Positions 11,370 to 21,592 of a DNA stretch of 64,000 nucleotides are shown here, piece by piece. The stretch spans positions 186,001 to 250,000 of the forward strand of contig JBEWZL010000044.1 of NCBI GenBank assembly GCA_045837725.1, given 5' to 3'. How positions within the stretch are numbered: the first letter of the stretch is position 1; every line of letters starts with the position of its first letter. The notes under the pieces were generated by a model. That model did no database searches, had not been told where the DNA came from, and saw only the letters and a program-made list of their open reading frames with translations. The DNA comes from Vermamoeba vermiformis. Lineage: Eukaryota > Tubulinea > Echinamoebida. The position numbers were made by a program, and so were the translations under genes.

Positions 11370-14163
11370 TGTGACCGCCAAAAATGTCCACGATCTAAAT
11401 AAAAATTTAAAATTAACTCGTCTCCTTAACGTTTAATAAAAATATGGTTATACAAATGTCTTTATACATAATAAGTAAATGTTCAATCGAGCAAAGTTGT
11501 AAGCTTACCAGCAGATCGTGCCAAGAAATTGAGCCAATCCGATCCGATAAAAAATTCCCACCATGTCCAAATATTTGCTAGAACTACTCAAGGGCATCTA
11601 ATTACACTATATTTGAAACGATTTAATATAATAATGTGACTATGCCGTAAAATAACCAAAACATTTCTTGATCTGCATCAAGTACGTACCATTTTCAGAT
11701 AGCACTCAACGTGCAGCTACAAGTTGAAGTATATCTTATTAATAGGAGTCTTTGAATTGTTTATCGATAGCTCAGAGCTCCGTTGTGTGGTAGTTTGTTC
11801 GTGAAATTAATTAACTTTATTTTTGAATATCAATTTGCAATGACGAACACAGCTGCACGAGCAGTTTCTCGTGCAATATATAATTCAATGCTTGACTAAT
11901 GATCTTCGCGGTGGTAAATCAACAGTACCAGCACAGATCTGTTTCCATTGGTAAGTTTGAGATCGGCTAGTAGAAGCGGTCGTCGGCATTGTCAGTTTAA
12001 CTTCTGAATTTTTAGGCTGCTTTGGCACATTTTTACTAGCTACTGGCTTGGCTTTTGTTGATTTTTTGCAACGCTGTTGATATTTAAAAAATTAATTTGT
12101 CGAAGATCCAGATGGCGCGTACCTTCTTTTCAAAAGGTGAGGGCAGCACTTGCTTAATCTTGCGACCATATTTAATGTCTTCTATGATAGGCCAATGTGG
12201 AGAGTCTTGACGGAGGTTGAACTCCTCGATGCAATCCACATCAACGTACTCGGATTGACCCACATCGGGACCTTCGAGCCAGTAGACCTGATAATAGCCA
12301 CCAGCAATGCCCTCCTCAATGACGGCAGGTATTTTGTATATTTGTTTTCCGACTCGTGATCGTTTACCTTTATCAACTAGAACTGGATCGCCAACACCAT
12401 AAACACGAACCCGATACTTCCGTTGATACTGTCGAATATTTTTCATTGCACTTGCAAGCTGAGCCTCACGAGTAAGTTTGTTGACTTTTGCAAGGAAATC
12501 TGTCTTTTGTTTCTCACTCTTGCCGTCTGTAATTACAAAGTACAATGTCGTTAGTCACCTATTGATTCAGTGTTAATAGTAGTTACCCAATTGGTAAGCA
12601 ATAGTTGGTCTGAAAGCCTCAAATGGGGAGCGTCGAATGGTCGCGTGGTACTTTCGATTGTACTTGCGGGCTGCAACAGGTACTATTGCACTCCACTCTG
12701 CACCAGGCTTGCCATTAGTCATGTTTTTTAACATTTGCTTGAAGGTGCCATTCAACTTCTCAATTTGACCATTGGTTTGTGGATGCTTTGGACGCGAGCG
12801 TCGGTTGTCTGCCTTGATGAGCTTGATGAACTCCTGGACCACACCAGCGATGAACTCACTTCCATTGTCACATTGGATGATCTCTATGTCTCCTTCCTTG
12901 CAGTAGATGTGCTCAAAAAGGAACTTTGCGACGGGTGCTGCGTGCTTGCTCTTGAAGGTTTGGACCCAAGCATACTTCGAGTAACAGTCGATCACTGTAA
13001 GCATGTAGCGGTCTCCTGTGATTGGGTCTGGGTGATCAAAAGAGGTGAAGTCAATTTCGATCCGCTCAAGTGGTCTCGTGGCAATGATGGGCTTCAGTGG
13101 AGGCTTCGGAATGTTTCGTTGATGTTTCAATCGCTGGCACACCTCACAGGTCTTTATGTAAGATTCAATGTCTCCTTTTATGCCAACCCAGTAGTAATCC
13201 TTGTACATATCGTAGACTACAGCATCACGACCTGCCCGCCAAAATTAGCCGTTACCAATTCACGAACGTTTACCAACCCAAGTGCGCGCCACCCTCATTG
13301 TCATCGTGGTATTCACCAATTAAGTCAAATTTGGTACGTCCACCCACTTTCTCTACAAATACTTGTCGATAGCCATCATCTGTTGCCGTTGTTAGATCTG
13401 TACCAAGATGTACTAATTTTTTTCTTACCATCAGGGCCAAGATATGGACGAATCTCTGCCTCAGGAGCTTTAATATACAGAGTCTCTCCTTCAAGGCGGC
13501 AGTGCTTAGCCTTTCTCACAAGGTACTGTCGTCGGTATTTGTTTGCCTGGCCACGCATCTCTTTTGGCCACTTAACAATGGCCTCAGCACACTTGTAAGC
13601 TGTAGTAAGTATCAAAACTAAATAACAATACTCAGTGTAGTCCATTATAGTGTCACTTGTTGTGTTACTCTTTGATCGACACAAAGAATGAAGATTTTTG
13701 GCGCGCACTTTTTACAACGGATCAGTCACGTGACATAGCACTAGCAAATTATTGGCTCGTTTTTGTTAAGTCTAGGTATGTCTAGTTTATTTTACTATAA
13801 TAAGTCCTTTTATTTACAAGGGAACAGTATTTTGACGGAACACTAACTTTTTGTACCAGATCTGAGCTTGCTTTGACAGCTTAGCTTGTTATCATGCTCA
13901 ATATGATAACCATGTTATAAGAACAGTTGCTTTGTGGCATACAATGGCATGAACTCTTGCATTTTGGTATGGTGGGAATTTTTTACGGATGCATGATCCG
14001 AGTGCTGTGCCCCATCAACACTTCATACAATCAAGCAACAATGAGCATCGAACATGTTTTGGGTCATATTAGTAAGCCTGCTTATCGATTGGGATAGATA
14101 ATGAAGAGGCTGTATTTTTAAATAAAATTTTTATTCAGATCGTGGACATTTTTGGCGGTCACA
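11370..14163 (-). mobile_element. Ginger-like DNA transposon with gypsy-type integrase
   Basis: The 2.8-kb element is bounded by 27-bp perfect terminal inverted repeats starting TGTGACCGCC and ending GGCGGTCACA, with the identity fading over the next dozen bases. The TATACT duplication flanks it. Its minus-strand coding blocks (about 12084-13708) encode an HHCC zinc-binding region (CEVCQRLK), an integrase core with Asp in TVIDCYSKYAW and IIQCDNGSEF, and the Glu region NGQIEKLNGTFKQML, then a C-terminal beta-rich part. Known: Ginger elements are cut-and-paste transposons that use an integrase related to that of Gypsy and have TGT...ACA ends. Short gaps between the blocks look like introns. It looks whole and, from its perfect ends, young. 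No reverse transcriptase or LTR was seen. Confidence 0.82.
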
Positions 14164-14169
14164 TATACT
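14164..14169. repeat. Target-site duplication, right copy (TATACT)
   Basis: Right-hand copy of the 6-bp duplication made when the Ginger-like element inserted; see 11364-11369. Confidence 0.8.
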
Positions 14170-14819
14170 GTCATCAGTAGTATCCACAAATTCTGTTTCT
14201 TGTTCAGTAAACCACGGAGACTGATAATTTTCACAACTGTGGTATCGCTGTACCTCTTCCTTCATCATTTTGAGAAATGCAAAGCACGGATCGACTTGAT
14301 CTACGATGTTGCAAAATTGAGGGCTAACAGCACGAAGCCCAGATCCACTGCCAATATGTTTTAAAATTTCTGATATCACCAGAGCGTTCGGAACTATCTA
14401 TCGAAGTCACTTTTGTTAGTTATTCTAATTTGGGTTATTTAAAAAATATTCTTCAAATAACGCATTCTTAGAAATAATAAATGACCACGATATTGTGTGT
14501 GCAAAATTTCTACCTTAAAATAATCTCGAGCGTCCAGCTTAATGCGCTTGTTGGGAACCAAATCCTCGTTACTAAGTTCACTAGCGTCTCTTTTGCGACT
14601 TTGAGCGAAGGTTTGTTCGTTCATCTCTTTTTGGTATTTATTGCGTTCGACAACAAAAAAAAGAATGGGTTCGAGAGTTTTCTTTTGCTGGTTGACTTTT
14701 GTTGACCGGGTTTTGCCAAATTCGGCTTTTTCTTTCTATTTGAATATAAATTTATTATTATCCTAAAATTTAACACAACCGAATAGGCAGGTGCTTTGCC
14801 GATACGATATTTAATTCCA

Positions 14820-15675
14820 ATGGAACCTAGACATTTCAAAATCACCATTGTGGGATCCGGGAGCGTTGGCAAGACTGCTTTGGCGGTAATAATTCCAATT
14901 AATTATTATAACTTAGCCTGTCAATACATTAATTTGAAAGAATAATGGCTAGGAGAATTAAACCAAAATTATTATTCATTATAAAAATTCAGAGCCGCTT
15001 CACTAAAGATTTATTTCTCGACGGAGTAAGCACAATAAATTAGCATATTTATTTTTTATTAATTAATCATAAATTTATCTTCGTACAGGAATTTAAAACA
15101 GAAATAATGCAGATGCCGTTGTCGAAAAAAATAGAAGTGGACGGCATCCCTGTAGTACTAGAAATCCATCATTATATTCCTCCTGTAAGTTAATTAGTAA
15201 TTTAATGGACGTCGTCGATTATTTCCTTCATCGTGGATTCGCTACTTAACCAATACCTTAATAGGAGGATTGGAGTACTAGGGAGTTATTGCTAAGAAAA
15301 AGTGATGGCTTTTTAGTCGTTTATTCATTAATAGCAATGTCAACCTTCAACGACGTACCAGATTTGTTCGAATCCGTTCTTCGCTGCCAAGATCGCGACG
15401 ATGTGCCGTTGATTATTGTAGGAAATAAGTTAGACCTATGCAATGACGAAGATAGCGAGCATAATATTCGGGTGGTTACTACTGACCAGGGACAACAGAT
15501 GGCCAGGGGCACTGGCAGATTGAGATTCGGATTTTTCGAAGTTTCAGCGAAGACTAATTTCAATGTTAATGACTTATTTATTGAATTGGTGCATAGAATT
15601 ATTGAAGACAAGAAGGCTCATAATAATTCATCGGGCATTAAAAAGAAGAAAAAATCTGAGTGTAATACCCATTGA
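14820..15675 (+). CDS. Ras-like small GTPase
   Basis: Four exons (14820-14885, 14993-15025, 15089-15184, 15265-15675) give 201 residues in frame. G1 is GSGSVGKTAL (residues 12-21). G4 is NKLD and G5 is EVSAKTN. The usual DTAGQE of G3 is replaced by a degenerate stretch (EIHHYIPPEDW), so the catalytic Gln is missing and GTP hydrolysis may be slow or altered. The C-terminus has a lysine run (KKKKK) followed by a Cys at the fourth-last position (CNTH). This resembles a prenylation box with a polybasic membrane anchor. Known: this layout is typical of Ras/Rap-type switches at membranes. It stands between two F-box genes, with no evident functional link. Confidence 0.82.
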
Positions 15676-15996
15676 ACTTTACCGCAAATCGATTGGAGTC
15701 GACTGTAAATAAATTGTACATAGAAAAGCAATTCAAATTAGTGCAACTTTTTATTGATAATATTAATAGAATAATAATAGAAGAGTACGGAAACCTTCAA
15801 AACACCTAAAGGTCTGTTTTCGACTTGGATCCGCTGATGTTCCTCAAGCCCAATCCATCTAAACCAATGCATCCTGCTGCCTCGAACAGAATTGCAAGAT
15901 ACTCTAGATTTGTCAAGGGTGATAGATCGATTTGTTGTAACAGTGTCGGTCCCGAAAACCAATTTTTTCATGCGGTTATGCAAACTTTTTGAAAAT

Positions 15997-18505
15997 TCAT
16001 ATGCTGACTAACGGAGGTAAATCAATACATTCCACTCGCTGACCAAATTTCGACGTCCATGCAATCATTTTTGTCATATTATGCTTCTGACCCTTGATGC
16101 TGTATGGCAAATTTGAATCAAATGCCATTCGAGATGCAATTTCTCTCAGAAGTTGCTTTGAAAACCGGTCCCAATAATTCCATATAAATGGTGCGAGATC
16201 AAATATGGCATAGCGTTCGTTCACAGATTCCGGCAATAGCTTAATAGTCGTATTCTGGATCACGTGTTCCGCGATATCCCACCACTCGGGCCTGTCAAGT
16301 CCGTAGCTGCAAATGACTTCAATGAGCTCCTTTGGCAGCGCTTTGAAGAGATTATCTTCGTTGCCAAATCTCCACGCTAATCTGACCAACATGCCATGTT
16401 GCATTCCTGACCCGTAAGTTTGTTGCGTCAAACCGTGCTTCATAAGGGTTTGAATAACATCTTCACACACCGCATCCAAATTTTTAATTTCAGTTGCGCC
16501 AAATAATATCTTGAAAGCTGCCAAATTTGGTTGGTATTTCGGCAGAATGTTCATCAACGTTATAGGCTTCATTTTCGCGCCTTTTTCAATGAGCCAGAGA
16601 ATCAGATCGATTTCACATTTTCCCCAACTCCACAAGATAATTTCATCGTGTAAGGGTACTCCTTGATTGACCAAATATTGAACAACGAACTTTTCTAGCT
16701 TCGAAGGACAAACCTTAACGTATTCTAGCAAAATGTTGGGCGAGCTGAAAATAGGGTCGGATAATGTTATTCCTATATTTAGTAATTAATATTGTCGCTA
16801 GATATTTCATTGAAGCATCACTTACGGTTCTCGATGATAAATTTGATAATATCGTCTATTGGCTTAGAGACTACAGTACGATAAGTATGATAGACCATCA
16901 TATTCTTTCTTTCGCCCCCATTATATAACGCGCTAAAAAACTTCGGGTAGCTGTGGTCCGCTCGGGTCAAAATGTCCCGAAATTTCATTGTTAACCTGTA
17001 GTCGCTGAGCATAACATTACTAAATTTTGGCCTTGTGTAGCTGACGTAAATTTCTGACCCAATTGCTCTTGTAATTATTGCAGGGTACCCTCCAGCATCT
17101 AACAAAAGTTAATTTCGCGGTTAATAATAGATAATAAGCAAGTTTGGACTTACTTGACAAGATTTCTTCGGCTTCACTTTCGGAGATTGCTCCGAAGAAC
17201 CACGGTTGATCTGACGGGTCTAAATCAACGTTTTCTTCAGTGAACGCCACGTGCTGCTGTGCGAAAGTTCCGAATACTTGCGAAAAGATGCTGGTCCGCA
17301 GGAACAACTCGTACAAATTGTTCGTCGAAAACCCTTCATAAGTATAGGTGCCCTTATTCTCTTGTACTTCGATCGTTTTGGATTTCACTCTGCAATCAAG
17401 GTATTTAATCCATGCCCTGCCACTGTCAACAGTGATCGTAAACCTGCGCTGGAAACTTTTTTTTAGACGGTAGGTTTCCATGCTGAAGTTACGAAAGATT
17501 GTGCCTGATATTTCCTAATTTAGTAAACGATTCGATTTTTCTTCGAAGAAAGCGAAATCTACGTACCCTGCGGTATGACGACAACTTCTCTAGGCGGATC
17601 TAAACTTGACGTTAATAATACTTCTTCAATCGCAGACATGATATCGACTTACTTAATAGAGGCAATAACAAGCTGGTGCCGAGTGCAGATGAACGGTACT
17701 TTTGCGCGTGACGAGATTCGATAAACAACTTGCGAAAATAATCACCGCGAGAATTCAATTTGTTGCCTGATTTAATGTGGTCCATAATCCTCTGTTAAAT
17801 TTGATATTAAAACATTGGAGACTGCTTCAATGAAACTTCGGACTTACGGAAATGTGCTGTGGATCTGACGCACTAAAACAAAGCGAGGTCATCATCGGAA
17901 CTAAATATAGAAGCATTTCGCTTCCGTCTTTTCGCTCATTTGCAATATCCACAGCTTTAATTATATTCGCACTAGTGAATTGAAGTGATTTTGATGGAAG
18001 AACGTTGAGATCCGTGTATTGCTTCAAAAATTCTACCGTTGAAAATCGAACAACGTATAATAGTTGTTCTTTTCTTAATCTCGATAGCCAATGTGATTTT
18101 ATTCTGCTATGCAAGAATGTAACAACTGGTACTGGTAAGTACGAAATTATCAGAAAAGATCCGTTAAGACTTACAAGCAACATACGACGCAATATTTGAA
18201 GCTCTAATATAATTAAGTAACATATTAATTATATAAGGCTCGACCAATGAACCTACAGAACGTAAAAAAAGCTCGTTAGTAACCGAATCCGAAAAATTGT
18301 AAATTTTTTTTTATTGTATCTTACGTGATTCGTGGACGCTTTGCAATATACCAAGAATTTTGGCGTCTGTTAGAGCGCCAAATAAATTTTTGGAGACGCA
18401 TCTGAAATTAGCCAAGGTGCGAAAACTGCCGTGCGCATCGCTGGACACTAGCCAACAGCATATATTTTCTAACACTCGCTCTGGTAAATTATAAATTAAG
18501 TCCAT
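15997..18505 (-). CDS. F-box plus SH2 plus ankyrin-like protein
   Basis: Exons 18325-18505, 17848-18203, 17653-17791, 17154-17504, 16826-17098 and 15997-16724 join with GT/AG ends to one frame of 675 residues. Residues about 4-50 form an F-box (IYNLPERVLENICCWL, FRCVSKNLFGAL). Later comes an SH2-like domain: PWFFGAISESEAEEIL matches the SH2 start, then PAIITRAIG supplies the phosphotyrosine-binding Arg position, and LSDYRLTM follows. The last exon has ankyrin-like helices (YLVNQGVPLHDEII, WLIEKGA). A second first exon (17567-17639, MSAIEEVLL...) can splice to 17504 in the same phase and would give a 474-residue form with no F-box. Known: SH2 binds phosphotyrosine and F-boxes bind Skp1. Inferred: adaptor that ubiquitinates phosphotyrosine proteins. 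The exon model needs transcript support. Confidence 0.62.
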
Positions 18506-18554
18506 GTGGTAGCTTGGACACAGACGAATCAAAATAACTAATTTTTTTATTTCC

Positions 18555-21456
18555 TTAACTTAGGTAATCTCGGATAAGAACGTTCTGTCCGGAGCTGGAA
18601 TTAAGTACCATATATCGCGCGTTAGCTTGAATCGCTGGTTCTTTAGTAAGCTCCATCCACTCGATTTTTTGCGAAGGCAAGTGCCACGATCCCAAAATTG
18701 AGGTTCGCGGTTGAGAGAAAACTAGTCTTTCTTTTGAATAAATATCGTTCTGTAAAAAAGTTATTAAATTTAATGTAACAAGATTGTACGCTACTTACAA
18801 GGTTTGTTTGGGGCCAATTCTGAATCATATAAATTGGATCGCTGGTGGATTTTCGAAGATCTACAAATCCAGCACTGAATAATCTCTCATAGCGAGTAAC
18901 GGAAGGCGTTGAGCCAGTAAAAAATATCGTATGTTCGGTGGCAATTTTGATACAGTGCATGAGCATTGAATCTCCAAGAACCTTGACGGGGGCCTCTTTG
19001 CTGCGTGGATCTATCAAAATTACTTTCTGGCGGATGTTTGTACCGATAAAACAACCATTGAAGGGGTTATATTCCAACTGAGGGGTGGTATCGTGAAAAA
19101 TGCGCTCGATGTCACCTGTTTCTACATTGTACAAACGATTCTTTTGTTGAATATTCTCGTTGACTAGAATTCTGTGGTCGATTGGCTTTACGGTAGAAAA
19201 GAAATTGAATCCCATATTTGGATCAACTGTCATATTAATGACTTGCTCTCCTCGAATAATTTTCCAGTTTCTTTGGTCTAAAATTGTTGGCATTGACTCT
19301 CGGTTGTAATTGTTCAGCAACAGGTGTCTTCCTGGATGAGACAATACTGACGTTTGTATTAATTCTTGGGTATGACAGTTCCAATAAGAAAGCTTTTGGT
19401 CGGTGCTTGACAGGACCAACCAATTTTCGTCCATCGCGAGAGTGCCATATCTCGGCAACGTTATCGTGGAGTATTTGTTTTTACACCATGTTGAGCGTAA
19501 CCTTAAAAAAATATCAGTATCTTCGTACATACTCGAATATGATATCTTATACTTACTTAAAATGATCGCGAACGTGTGCTTTGTAACTTGTTTGAAGCTC
19601 TTTGACCGGGAACAAATGAGATTTGTAATATTCTCTAAAACAGGTCTCCGTAGAAACGTCCAAAAACGATGCTACTAATACTTTCAACTTCTTATTGCAC
19701 CATGATAAAGTAACTACGTCTCGTGGCTGCAAATTTTCAATAACGTGAAAGAGAAGTTCATTTGGAAAGGCTAGCAACGGCAATTTAAAATCGGGCCTGA
19801 CTTCTGCTACCGCTGTGGCAGTGTCTTTTTTCGGTTGTTTTTTTTTGAAGTGAAATCTGTGCTGGAACGCAAAGCTTAAGTCTTGCAGTCCTGTCATATT
19901 GTACAGTAATCTTTGCAGTGGCTCAAAGTCGTATCCGCACTCAATCAGATAAACGTAAATCAGCGTTAACTCTTTGGTATTTTGTGCCATTGCCTCCCTA
20001 TGATGGGTGAAGAGGTCACGCAGCTGCTCGGTTTTGCCACTTTCAATCAAACGCTTCAACGCTAAAGAAAACTCCATCGGGTACCTTTCACACGGTCTTT
20101 TTAAGTACTCGACTGCTAGTATCTTGCCCGCTGCATTTCTGTGACAAAAAATATTCGGTTATTGCTATTTTTGGATCCAAACTTACGCTTGCAAAGCCAC
20201 TTCGATTAGTTTGTCGGTTCCATATTTTGCTATCTTAGACCAAATCCGAGAAAATATCTGTTGGTTGCCCTTTTGCAGTGCGTAAAGCAATATGTTGTTT
20301 CCATTTTCATCTTGTTCTACAAAATTTTCATGATTATTAAAACTAGCAAGTTCAGCAACACGGTGGCGGAATTCCAACGAGTAAAAATTCAGCACTAAAG
20401 ATTCAAATCGAAAAAATCCTTGCAGTAATTTGATTTCTGTCCGCAGCATGAACGTGAAAATTTTCCAGCAGGGCCACGATTTCCTGCAATTCCGCCACCG
20501 GTAAGAGAAATTTCCGTACCTAAGAACCACTCAGGATAACATTCGAGATATTTTATCCAATGAATAGACGAAGAATAGTCCCGTAGGTGCTTGAGCGTTT
20601 CTTGAACGGACAAAGGGAACCTCTTGCAAGCCTTGCTTTTGACCAAATATTCGAAGCGTTGCATTTCCTTGGGATCGAATCCCGGATGCCGCTTGGCAGT
20701 CAATATCATCTTGCCCAAATTCTTTCCTATTCTCGTAAAAATTAATACAAGCTTATATCTACATTAGCGCTTACCGTCTTGACTGTGAGCACCAAGTTCA
20801 ATGGCGACTTTGAGGTATTTCAACTTGGCACTAACAATTGACTCCAAACTGAGATCGCCATTCATCGCAAATGGCCTTGCGTACTTTAATTTCTCTTTCA
20901 TTTGATTAATTGAAAGTGTGTTGTCGATAAACTCTGACAAAAAGAAATGTCAGTCCGTAGAATTCATTGAAAAGATCTGGATCTTGTTTACCAAATAAGT
21001 TGCGCCACGAAAACTCCTCGTAACTCCATGACCACTGATCTACTTCAAAAATTGATCGTATTAGCAGCTCGGTAGCAATAACTCTGCAACCTAAACGAAG
21101 CGCCTGCGAGAGATCTGCTTGTCAGATCGAGCATTATAACGAACTACGAAGAACTTACCAAGGATATCAAGTTTTCGCCGTCAATAACTCGATCTAATTC
21201 TTGTCTAACTCGAAAAGTGCTTAATTGAGCGAGTGCAGTTTTAACTGCAGCAAGATCTGAAATCCTAACGGCTTCTGTCAGGTCCTAAAATTCAAATCTT
21301 TAACGATTGGAATTTTTGTATATATTACAGAATTAAAATAATGAGCTGGCAATTATAGGCACGGATTCAGCGGAAAAATAAAGAAAATTAGGTGTCAGTC
21401 TGGCTTACCGTTAATAAATTACTCTCCTCGTTATTCATCGTAACCTTTTCTTGCAT
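18555..21456 (-). CDS. Type C repeat/F-box protein, copy 1
   Basis: Nine exons (21409-21456, 21159-21284, 20992-21103, 20775-20933, 20520-20726, 20187-20418, 19557-20138, 18799-19501, 18555-18749) join in frame to 787 residues. The N-terminal half has ankyrin-like helical units (for example ALRLGCRVIATELLI, NGNNILLYALQKGN). A central F-box reads LLAFPNELLFHVIENLQPRDVVTL. The C-terminal part (about 400 residues) has motifs shared by all type C copies: LAMDENWLVL, YWNCHTQEL, PIDHRILVN, EYNPFNG and WHLPSQKIEW. It may be a beta-propeller-like substrate domain, but I could not assign it to a named family. Divergent neighbour is type C copy 2, with only 136 bases between start codons. Confidence 0.75.
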
Positions 21457-21592
21457 CCATAATTAAAATAGTCTATTGTGTCAAACAAAGTTCAAAAGAA
21501 GAGAAAGATTCCCAAGATTTTCTTTATTTTTACGGCTTTCGCCTTGCGTCACCAATAGATAATATACATGCAATGACTTAATCTAGAACAAC
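21457..21592. promoter_or_regulatory. Shared divergent promoter of two type C genes
   Basis: These 136 bases separate the start codons of head-to-head type C genes at 21456 (minus) and 21593 (plus). Any promoter for both must lie here or overlap coding sequence. No clear TATA box or palindrome stood out, so the call rests on position. Confidence 0.45.

Larger units (their letters stand above)
10371..14624 (-). pseudogene. F-box-like gene split by a Ginger-like transposon
   Basis: Minus-strand exons are 14514-14624, 14170-14397 continuing after the insertion at 10876-11369, and 10371-10818. Exon 1 is basic (KRDASEL...PNKRIKL). Exon 2 begins IVPNALVISEILKHI followed by LRAVSPQFCNIV, a divergent F-box. 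With the target duplication counted once, the parts total 1281 bases and leave one open frame of 426 residues, so the gene was intact when the element landed. The last intron (57 bases, GTAAGT...AAAG) was chosen because it restores the frame. In the present form translation runs a few codons into the transposon and stops. The downstream half (NLKIKCFTKTYVAQLPVLPSS) has weak leucine-rich-repeat character. Function of the unbroken allele is unknown beyond a likely SCF adaptor. Confidence 0.72.

Noticed and set aside
12735-13598. Long plus-strand frame across the integrase region
   Set aside because: It is antisense to well-conserved integrase motifs and has no protein-like composition or family match.
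11370-14163. Gypsy LTR retrotransposon from the integrase
   Set aside because: The integrase lies between perfect inverted ends with a target duplication, and there is no reverse transcriptase, protease or LTR. That matches a Ginger DNA transposon.
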